Below, one piece after another: positions 55,625 through 64,000 of a stretch of 64,000 nt of DNA. The notes beneath the pieces were generated by a model. The model was not told the DNA's origin and ran no database searches. It saw nothing but the letters and a program-made list of their open reading frames with translations. Positions within the stretch are counted from its first letter, which is position 1. Each line of letters opens with the position of its first letter. Position numbers and translations under genes: made by a program. The DNA is from Adenophora triphylla var. japonica (lineage: Eukaryota; Streptophyta; Magnoliopsida; Asterales; Campanulaceae), in contig JAFEMH010003612.1 of NCBI GenBank assembly GCA_022495995.1, positions 1-64,000 on the forward strand, written 5' to 3'.

Positions 55625-58452
55625 TATGACCTATTTCTTGAAACTCTTTCTTCGTTCGACGCAATTGAGAGTCGGTTGAATGTCTCTATCCGAGCTCTGT
55701 ATGGCATGACCAAGTTACTTGCGCTTGCATCACGATGAGCCTCCCAATATAACGGCGCGATGGCATTGGGTAATCATTATCTAACATGTGCGGCAATATA
55801 AAATGGTTTCCAATGTGTCCAAGCACAAGTGTGTCTCGTGGGTGGTCCTACTCCTTGTGGTGCAGATCACTTGGGAAGGCATGTGAAGCCACCGGTTAGC
55901 GTGTACGAGATTGAACACCACATTATACCTCGTGGCAATGATGTGCCCTAGCTGCGGGAGGGTCATATAATAATACTCAGAGCCGGGGAGGAATAGTAAG
56001 CAATGCGACTGTAGAGCTCGTCCATACTAGTCCAAGATATAACTCTCTGATAAAGCTCGCGTCGACTATGCAGCTCAAGGCAACAATCTGTGCGGACTTG
56101 AGGCCACATGTCCTCATCTCCGTATATCTGCGCAGCTACGGCTCTATAGTCACAATGTCCATCACCCCTCACATCTGTGATGCCTTCAATAAATGGGACC
56201 ATGAAAGGCATAAATGACATAGTATACCCATAAGTATGTAGACTAGTGACTTGTCCATTTCCCTTTCCACGACCCCGACCCTGACTCCGACCCCGTCCCC
56301 GTCCTCGTCCCCGACCTCGTCCTCTCCCACGAGTTTAAGAAGCTAGTGGTGGAAGAGACGTAGGAGTAGTAGGGCTAGATGGTGTAGTGTTTGAACCTAC
56401 TTTCGGATTGGGCGTGGACTTCAAAGAGTTTGAGTCCCACGACATCATACCCGATTGGGTTGATGCAACGAATGTAGATCTAGACTGCTTTGCCGGTGGA
56501 GGGTGGTGTAGTGGGGACTCCAAAATATCTGTCTGTATGCTCCCAATCGAAAGTATTCTCGAACCGCGGTCCGGGTTTATTTGCCTTTGAAATATGAGGT
56601 GGCTCGAAGCATCTACGGTTTGTGGATGTAGCTCTTCATTTATCGTTTGGAATAACTTTCTCTTGATCGGTTCGGGTGCGTTCGTACTTCGTTCCACACA
56701 GCCTACAAAAGAATTTTCATTGATCGAAGACCTAGTTCGACACTCACGGTCATCCGACATGTCCGAACGGGCCTCAAAGGCAAGACGGAGCTCACGTAAT
56801 GTGTAGGACGTGCCCTCGGACAGCCGATGAGGTGTCTCTCGTATCCGGCGTAGGTCGGGCCTGATCCGCCGTCCTAACAGAAAACCCGCATACCGACACC
56901 TATAAATTGTAAATGAAGAATATGTCATATGCAAATAACCAAAGCTCTACATATTGAAAATGAAAAATATAACAACAATATACCTAGAATATGAGTGACG
57001 TCATGCATCGTAATCGTCATCTCCCCACGCGGCATGTGAAACGTGTTAGTCTCGGGAGACCACTTGCGTTCCCACAAATGCCGTCAGCCGCCTTCGAGCT
57101 AGTCCGGCGAATGGTGGTATCATGCAGTGATGGATACCCGTAGCATCGATCGCAGCCAACCATGCTCGATCATCCTCGGCCGCCCATCACGCGAGAACCT
57201 GTTTAAAGATTTATAATTAACAATTTTTAGAATTTCACAATAATGATTACATTAAAACCAATGTTTCGTCAAAGTTTATTTTTGTAAACAAATAGCTTAC
57301 CTATCGAGATGCTGCTGTCTGGTATGGAACTTCACCACCGACTGGCTAGTGGGGTTGCCCCAAATCTCTCGGGCTCGGTGATGACCGAACCCGTATAACA
57401 AATCACAAACCTCAGGGCCGCCACCTGGGTCGCTCACAATCTGCCATGATGGTGGCTCCTCCTCACCCGCACCCGCACCCGCACCCGCACCCGCACCCTG
57501 CCTCCTCCTCCGTCCCTGCCCTCTAGCCACATCCTGACCCCTCCTCCTCCCATGCCTCAATGGTCTAACATCACGTCTCTCCGCCTCCGCCTCCTCCTCC
57601 GCCTCCTCCTCCTCCTCCGCCGCCTCCTCCTCCTCCGCTGCCTCACCCCCATCAGAGTCAGAAGATGACTCAGCAGCATCAGAATCAGAAGATGAAGATG
57701 ACTCAGCAACTTCCTCGTGACCAGCAGAGGCCGCCTCATCATCTGTATGCTCACTCTCAATGTGCTCCACCAATCACAAGTCTCGGCCTCATCATTTTTA
57801 TCATTTTTTTGGTGCGTTTATCTTTCTTAACTGCCGTCTCGGCCTTTCTTTTTCTATTGGAAGCGGTCATAGGTTGACGTCCCTACAAAAAATTCAAATA
57901 AGAGACAATAAATTAGTCACAGTTAAAGTTCCAGTTCCAGTTCCAGTTCATTTCGTGTAAATATACACGAAATGTTGAATAACATTTCGTGTAAAATTAT
58001 ACGAAATGGTTCTCAACATTTCGTGTATATTCACACGAAATCCAAAGGAGAAATTTTCCTTTAAATTTCGTGTGATTATACACGAAATGATAAGAACAAT
58101 TTCGTGTATAGGCATACGAAACAACCTAAACATTGTTCCATTGTGTTTCGTGTGCCTATACACGAAAATTTTGGAACCAGTTCGTGTAATTTTTTGCGAT
58201 ATGCTTGGAACCAGTTCGTGTAAAATTATACGAAACAATCAAAGTCCAGAAACATATTTCGCACAACAATTTCAAAACCAGTTCATCAATGGAAATCTAT
58301 AAACAACAAATTCAAACCCAGTTCATAACATCTCATTCTAATTTTTGAATAATAATAATACTCTCTTTGACCTAAACTCAAGAAAATCGAAAACGGAGAG
58401 GGAGGGATTACCTTCTTTACGGCACCTTGTGGTAGACGATGTTCCGCGGCCA
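55625..58452 (-). pseudogene. PMD-OTU fusion gene of MULE B
   Basis: A first small exon starts at 58452 (MAAEHRLPQGAVKK, then a GT donor). A basic segment follows near 57780-57880, then an acidic Ser/Glu-rich stretch with a Gly-Ala run (57297-57770), then PMD 'DLLYGFGHHRAREIWGNPTS'. The PMD continues at 57060-57185 ('AWLAAIDATGIHHCMIPPF') and near 57000-57050 ('GEMTITMHDV' in frame pieces). After a linker (56335-56934) and an RGRGRG run comes an OTU-like protease: 'GITDVRGDGHCDYRAVAAQI' (catalytic Asp/Cys) and 'LVLGHIGNHFILPHM' (catalytic His) near 55820. The stop is at 55625. OTU enzymes remove ubiquitin; the fusion is known from plant transposon proteins. Frame breaks near 57770 and 55800 suggest a pseudogene, or imperfect sequence. 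Confidence 0.7.
57946..58240. repeat. Right palindrome cluster of MULE B
   Basis: About eight hairpins of the form ATTTCGTGTA, loop, TACACGAAAT (near 57949, 57982, 58018, 58064, 58099, 58145, 58185, 58214), most with conserved arms and different loops. They lie in the first intron of the PMD-OTU gene. A (CCAGTT)n run at 57927-57950 precedes them. Confidence 0.9.
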
Positions 58453-58686
58453 TGGCGGCGGCGGTAGCGGCGGAAGCGCCGGACTTAAGCTGCGGGAATC
58501 TTCATTCTCACCATCGTTCGTTCGTTCGTCGTTCGTCGGTGGTTCGTGTACGAGAGAGAGAGAAGAGAAGCTTGAACGTTGGAGGGAACGTGAGGAATGA
58601 AAAAAAAAAAAAAATTATATATAAATGGGCATTTTCGTCATTTCCATGTGCCTTGCATTTTTCATGCCTTGCAAATAAAATTCACC

Positions 58687-59339
58687 TTCCTGAATCGTGT
58701 GATTCGATAAATTATTAGTACTTGCTCGTCTTTAATTTTGACTAACTAAAGACAGGTGTGTCCTTGCTATTAATTGCCAAACGGTCCAAATTGCACCGTT
58801 ATTGACCTTGCAATGCAACCACGATGTTGAAACTTGAATTGTTCAAAACTTGAATAATCGGCTTTCAAAAAAAAAAAAAAAAAATCTAAATTAAGGTTTC
58901 ATTAAAAGTTGGTCTTATTGAAAACACATTTTTTATAAATTAAGAAAAATGTGTTTTAAATATGCGGTGATATTTTTATAAATAACTGATTTTTTTTTAA
59001 AAAAAATGTGCAATGATATTTATGTAAATAATCGAAATTTCTCAATATTCTCGGCACTCTTCAACACACGACATCACATCTTAAACACACCACTAACCAT
59101 CTTTTAACGCTTAATTTATAAAAATTTCAAAGTCATGTTTGAGGGCCTTAAATGACGTATTTTGGGGGTTTTAAACTCATTATCATGGCGCAAAGCCCTA
59201 TGACTTTTATAGGTTTTGAAATTTCCTTCGTTAACAAACATTCTGAATATCAGTCTCAAAGATTTGGATAACCATAAACCTTTAACATTGATAACCAGAA
59301 AGTTTGTTTGGCTATGGACTCAACGCGCACGAAGTTTCA
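58687..59339. other. Intergenic A/T-rich region, no gene seen
   Basis: Begins with the right copy of the MULE B target duplication. Contains poly-A tracts and no recognisable element. Confidence 0.5.
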
Positions 59340-59745
59340 CTTATTTACAAATCTTTTAGATATCAATATCAAATGTTCTAGATATCAATTTCAAAGGTTC
59401 TGGATATCCATAAATCTTTAATATTGATAACTAGAAGTTTTGTTTGCCATATCCTTATTCAAATGTGCTTTTCAATTCATGTTCAGGTGGCATTACTATT
59501 GATATTCATAAAACTTTAATTGATATTCAAAAAGTTTGTTGGTCATGGCCTTTTTCAAATATGCTTGTTAATTTTTATTCAGATGACTTTAATATTGGTA
59601 TCCAGAACACTTTAAGCATGATATTCATAAGGTTTGTTGGCCCTCACCTTATCCAAATATGCTTGTTAATTTATGTCCAGAAGATTCTAATATTGTTATC
59701 CTGTACTTTTTAAGATTGATATCCAGAATGTTTGTTGGTTATGGA
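59340..59745. repeat. Degenerate ~95-100 bp tandem repeat
   Basis: 'gttttgtttgccatatcc' (59437), 'gtttgttggtcatggcc' (59537), 'gtttgttggccctcacc' (59631) and 'gtttgttggttatggacc' (59729). Each is followed by 'caaatatgcttgttaattt'-like and 'tattgatatccag'-like blocks. Open frames here are fortuitous. Confidence 0.75.
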
Positions 59746-60069
59746 CCTGACACCCATGAAGTTTCACTTATTTACAAAAATGTCACCAGACACGAAATTT
59801 CACTTTTTTACAAAAATTTCACTGCACATTTAAAAGAACGTTTTTCCTACTCACTAAGAAAAACGCATTTTTCCCTAAATTTTCACTTTTATTAATATAT
59901 TAGGAGTGGAGTAGATTTCATCCCGTTAAAGCAATGAAATATGGAATGTTAGAAAATGTGATGTCAACAAATCTTTCTGGTATAAAACAATTCCCTCAGT
60001 TCTAAAACAAGAGTCCATTTTGGGGGAAACTTGTTTCTCCATAAGTTATAAAAAATTCACTTTCTAATT

Positions 60070-60232
60070 TTTGAGTTTCGAGCGTAAAACATTGAGTTTC
60101 GAGCTTAAAACACTGAGTTTAGGCATTAAAATACCTAGAAGTTAAAACATCGAGTTTAGGCGTTAAAACACCGAGTTAAGGTTAGCAACTAAAACATCGA
60201 GTTTATGTCTTAAAACACTGAGTTTTTGCCTT
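60070..60232. repeat. ~21-25 bp minisatellite with flanking inverted repeat
   Basis: Seven or eight units of 'gagttt(c/a)g.g..ttaaaaca.(t/c)'. Outside it, 'tttgggggaaac' occurs at 60019 and again near 60265 with 'gttccccc', suggesting a small mobile or foldback unit of 59990-60300. Confidence 0.7.
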
Positions 60233-60419
60233 GAATTTTTTAAAAACAAGACTTTTTATATGTTTGGGGGAAACAGAGTTCCCCCAAAATTTTCTGCTAA
60301 AACAATGTCATTAAAGCTCATTACTTCTATTTTTAATGTTAATTTAATTCATTATCAAAGAATACTAAAGTCGAAGTGAATAAAGGTTGGGGACAAATTT
60401 GGAAAAAAGAACTAAAATG

Positions 60420-61333
60420 TTGTTGAATACCATGTGATCGCGCAAGAAAGCGTGCAAAGCTCAGTTCTTGTGTCCAGCAAATGATTGAGCTAGCTCCGGA
60501 TCTGCACAGCACAAGAAATAAAGGGTGAAACTGCGCCGGGGGTCTTCCGGCAAGCCCCTCCGGCGTGAGAGTAAGATTATGGACTGGAAATATGGTGCAA
60601 ATATTGTGGAGTGTGTGGGTATGGAAATATGCAGTAAGGCATTACCTTTTTCCACGTTATTACTCTCTTATTTATAGTTGGAAAGGTGGTATTAGGGTTT
60701 TCACCAGAACCGTTGGATTGGATGGTCTCCAACCGTTAGATCAGCTCTGCCTTCTAGATGTACACGTGTCACGCTGGGATTGGTCCGTCTATGTAAGGAC
60801 ACTGCAGCTTCTGACATTGATAAGCAGCTTGCCTTATAAGGGAAAGTCAACCTCTGTACCTTTTGTAGTTATTACTGAATGCGTGATTGCACATATAACA
60901 AGGCACTGTAGCAGGTCTGTCATTATCCCAAATTAGCTAATTAATCAAGCTTGTTGAGGAAGCTTAATAGAAGAGACGACCTGGAGCTGTACGTCCAGTT
61001 GGGTCGTCTCCTTGAGGTATGACTCGTCGAGAGAGGGTTAGCCGTTCAATGACGACGCTTACTCTTGGAAGAGTGCCAGTTGGGGTCGAAGGAAGGCTCG
61101 TCCAGTCGATGGACGAGCGCCAATTGGTGTGTCAACGGGCTAGAAGTTAGCCCTTCCATTAATGGTGTGATGGCTCGTCGTTTGGATGGGCCTGGTCGCT
61201 CAGTGGCGACGACTGCCAACCAATGTTGGACGGGCTATGGCCCAAGGTCTTGATCTGATTCTTTGTGGTTGGTCCCTTGATGGGCCTAGTGGGCCCCCGG
61301 GCTCGTAGTAAACGTTGGGCTCGGCCCATCACA
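60420..61333 (-). repeat. Isolated LTR (solo LTR or fragment)
   Basis: Minus-strand reading starts TGTGATGGGCCGAGCCC (61333 downward). It has a TATA box (CTATAAATAAGAGAG, about 60664-60678) and a 'CTTACTCTCACGCCGGAGG' segment (near 60555) like the U5 of the Tat LTR at 29215. No gag or pol adjoins. The low end is uncertain, between 60420 and 60580. Direct repeats of 'gacgag'/'gggct' fill 61050-61330. Confidence 0.55.
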
Positions 61334-62889
61334 GATTATTCCGTTCACCATGAAATATGAAAATGCAAAATTTATTATTTTACAATGACAATGTTTTAGA
61401 AACGGGTGGGTGGGGGGAGGGAGGGAGTATTGGCATTTTAATAGCTAAAAATTGGTCTAAAATACTTGTTACTTATTGGCTAACACAACTTTAAGACTCG
61501 TTAGAGCCTTAGTAGAATTTTGTCCATGTTGTTGAGAGCCTTGGTATTCTCTATTGTTAGATCCGTTGTAGTTTGTTTTCTTCTTGTTTAATTTTCATGA
61601 TGGATTCTTCTATGGTCAACGGCGGAAGATGATTTTTTCATTCTTGATGTCATAAATTTTCATACTCGATCCCTCCCCGGATAATGCCAATACCTTAAAA
61701 TATCTTAAACCTGGTGGAAATTCTTTTACAGTCTAGTTTTGATATAAAAGGTTACATTATATTTTACTTTTTGTGTGGCTTGCTAGGGCACCAGATGGAA
61801 GGGGTTCTTCCCTGGTGGCATCTCCATAGTTTGATTACGATGGTGGTCCGATGCAGAGCGGCGTAGCGACAGTGTCACCTACGAGAGATGCATTCAATCG
61901 CTGCGGCAATAATGATTGGGCATTTGGGGACACTAACAGTTACACAGTTTGAGGCTCTTAATTTACAATCCTATTTTTTAGGACTTCTCAACAATCCCTA
62001 ATATGGGAAATGACCAAACTACAAGTCCAACATATTAAGTTGGACTTGTAAAGGGCTAGAAAACCCCCTTACAATTCCATCTTTAGACAAGCTTTCGATT
62101 CTTTTTCTATTTGAGAGTGAAGAAAATGGTACAAAAGTGGAGGAGAGTAGAGTACATTTAAAGTTTGAAGGTTGTTTTTTTCATTCTTGATGTACAATAG
62201 TGGGATTCTCAAATATTCATGTTAATCTCCATATCTCATTTGATTCTAACACTTGGTGATTAACATGTTACTCTACGACTTTCCTGCTCATAATTAAAGA
62301 TGTCAATGGTAGGCTTTTTACGGCATCTACATTCTACATGATGCTTCTTCTTTTTTACGACATCTACTTTCCTTTTCTGTGGTTCCGTGTGAATTTATTA
62401 TGATTCGATTCGGTCTATATTTTTCCAAATATATATGATTAGTAGTTTGCTAGTAAATTGGAGTAAATATCGAATCATTGACACCCTAATTATTCCTATG
62501 CATGAAAATATAATTTGAGCGTTGGTTATGACGTCAATGTGATGTAATGAATAAAAGTAGTGGTACATCATAGAATTTGTGTACAAATTTTGACAAAAGA
62601 TTATTTCAAGTGTTGTACGCTATATTAGTATAAAATGCAACATACTGAAATATATTGATACATCAATCATTTTCATTTAAATAATGGTCTTACTAGATGT
62701 GCATTAATATATTATTATATAGTATACAAATATATTTATTAAATGGTAAATAACAAATAAGGGTATAAAGTTTGGGTTTATTAATATAAAAGAGTTTGAT
62801 GTTTCAAATGACAAATATTATTAATTAAGAAATTTTGACAAAATCCTTAGAAATATCTGTTAAATATGACCTTTATTTGCTAATAATTA
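61334..62889. other. Intergenic, no gene seen
   Basis: A/T-rich sequence with a G-run (61405-61428, 'ggtgggtggggggagggagg'). No domain, RNA gene or clear transposon. Confidence 0.5.
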
Positions 62890-63199
62890 CTCCCTCCGTC
62901 CCAATCTAAATGTCCAAACTTTTCTTTTTGGGCGTCCCATTGAAAATGTCCCATTTCCAAAAAAGGAAAATTTTTTTCACTATTCAACCCACTCATTCTC
63001 TCTCCTACTTTACTTTTACACTCACAACATTCTCTCTCCTAACTATTCCTCCCACTCATTCTCTCTCCTATTTAATTTTTCATACTCACAACATTTAAAC
63101 TTTTTCTCTTTCCTACCTCATTTTTTCTCTTTCCTACCTCACTTTCCTTAATTCCCGTGCCGAACCCATTTTTGAACATTTAGATTGAGACGGAGGTAG
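62890..63199. mobile_element. Stowaway-type MITE
   Basis: Starts CTCCCTCCGTCCCAATCTAA and ends 'ttagattgagacggaggtag', with TA on both sides (62888-62889, 63200-63201). Contains three 'ctcattctctctcctac'-type repeats. Confidence 0.9.
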
Positions 63200-63521
63200 T
63201 ATTAACTTAAGACCCTTATTTGTTAATAGTTTGTAACTTCAGAATCTTATTTAACTTAACAGATATGTCTAACGATGTCAAAAAGTTTTGAATTGCTAAT
63301 ATTTATCATATTTAGACCTTTATTTATTTGCGAGTTTTAAAACATCAAACCTCTTTTTTTTTATGAATGACCCCCAAGCTTTAAACTCTTTATTTGTCAT
63401 TTTCCCTTTTTAAAATGATGTATATTACTTCACTCAAATTATTACTACTCTCTATGTCTCATAATAACTCATCCCTTTACTATTAGAAATGAGAATTCAA
63501 GAATAATATCATTAAAGTATA

Positions 63522-63803
63522 CTCCCTCCGTTCTAATAGAAGCTGCCCGTTTTTTATCTTGCACGCAAATTAATAAAATGAATGGGAAGAAAAAATGTTG
63601 CATGTGAGTATAATTTGAAAATAAGAGAGAGAATGAGTGGAGGGAATAGTAAAATATAATGGTATTGTGAGTATTAAAATAATGTAGGAGAGAGAATGAG
63701 TGAAGAGAATAGTAAAAATTTCTTTGCCAAAAAAAGAAAGTGAAAGCTATTAACGGAACACCCAAAATAGCAAAATGGAAAGCTATTATTGAGACGGAGG
63801 GAG
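63522..63803. mobile_element. Stowaway-type MITE
   Basis: Starts CTCCCTCCGTTCTAATAGAA, ends GAGACGGAGGGAG, with TA at 63520-63521 and 63804-63805. Its interior ('gagagagaatgagtggaggg', 'attaaaataatgtaggagag') is nearly the same as in 14500-14773 and related to 27060-27348. Confidence 0.9.
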
Positions 63804-64000
63804 TATGTTGTAAGTGGGTAGGAAAGTGAAAATGGGTAAAAAATAATAGCCGAATGATATCATTAAAGTATGTGTTGTAAGTGGGTAGGAAAGAGAAAAT
63901 GGATAAAAAATAATACTGTAGTTGGATAGTTGTTGTGAGTATTACAAGTTGATTTCATTAATAAAGAAGAAGAATTCTGTCCCACCAAAAACTTCAATAT
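63804..64000. repeat. Direct repeat after the last MITE
   Basis: 'gtatgttgtaagtgggtagg' followed by 'aaagtgaaaatgggtaaaaa' at 63803-63845 recurs at 63869-63913, a 66-bp tandem duplication that starts in the MITE's flank. Confidence 0.75.

Larger units (their letters stand above)
55221..58686. mobile_element. MULE-like TIR element B (3.5 kb) carrying a PMD-OTU gene
   Basis: Flanked by a 9-bp duplication TTCCTGAAT (55212-55220 and 58687-58695). Ends are imperfect inverted repeats of about 60 bp: left GGGGACGGTTATTTGCAAGG..., right (reverse complement) GGTGAATTTTATTTGCAAGG..., both with a second 'GCAAGGCAC' and then '(A)AAATGCCC'/'AATTGCCC'. It contains a PMD-OTU gene on the minus strand and two clusters of TTTCGTGTA/TACACGAAA palindromes. 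No MURA transposase. It inserted at the 5' edge of the DA1 gene. Confidence 0.85.

Noticed and set aside
57557..57760. Arg-rich 67-codon ORF within the PMD-OTU gene
   Set aside because: Out-of-frame shadow of the acidic Glu/Ser-rich coding stretch and CCTCCT repeats.
59444..59895. Pair of ~80-codon ORFs
   Set aside because: They lie in a degenerate tandem repeat and mirror its period; no domain.
60575..61338. GATTA at 60575-60579 and 61334-61338 as the target duplication of a 754-bp solo LTR
   Set aside because: The left copy lies inside sequence homologous to LTR interior (before TTACTCTCACGCC), so the match is probably chance. The end was left open.

Overview
The window is plant nuclear DNA, most likely eudicot. 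It has split eukaryotic genes with GT/AG introns, a LysM receptor pseudokinase, a DA1-type LIM peptidase and a calmodulin-like gene. These sit in a dense set of plant transposons: Tat-lineage Ty3/Gypsy, Ty1/Copia, Helitron, Mutator-like (MULE), Stowaway and hAT MITEs, and a LINE. I cannot name the species. About three quarters of the window is mobile or repetitive DNA. Only three host genes are well supported: a CML EF-hand gene near 16.6-17.2 kb, a LYK4/LYK5-like gene at 41.9-43.7 kb, and a DA1-like gene at 44.3-55.2 kb on the minus strand.

Layout. (1) 1-13.6 kb: a decayed minus-strand Tat/Ogre-like element whose 5' LTR is at 11900-13630. Gag, protease and integrase relics run leftwards, an antisense DUF7745/plant-mobile-domain-like ORF relic lies at 1.9-3.3 kb, and the 3' LTR was not found. 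(2) 14.5-15.7 kb: Stowaway MITEs, then the CML gene. (3) 17.5-18.5 kb: a broken Copia pol with an LTR stub. (4) 18.5-28.6 kb: one tandem array of ~305-320 bp monomers, split by a 5.4 kb MULE (element A, 21167-26606, 10-bp target duplication). Element A carries an OB-fold (HROB-like) gene and a plant mobile domain (PMD) gene. A Stowaway MITE also sits inside the array. (5) 28.9-40.7 kb: the C-terminal end of a Helitron helicase, interrupted by an 11.1 kb composite Tat-lineage Gypsy insertion (29215-40328, target duplication GTTGG), with the Helitron 3' hairpin and CTAG end at 40716-40745. (6) 41.9-55.2 kb: the two convergent host genes. The introns of the DA1 gene hold a LINE, an hAT MITE, a mini-Helitron, a Stowaway MITE and a TIR element, while every exon stays in frame. 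(7) 55221-58686: a second MULE (element B, 9-bp target duplication) at the 5' edge of the DA1 gene, carrying a PMD-OTU fusion gene. (8) 58.7-64 kb: degenerate minisatellites, an isolated LTR and more Stowaway MITEs.

The most interesting theme is the pair of MULE-like elements A and B. Neither shows a MURA-type transposase. Both carry a PMD gene on the minus strand, and both have clusters of short hairpin-forming palindromes near their ends, each element with its own motif. A decayed copy of the element A motif lies just upstream of the CML gene.
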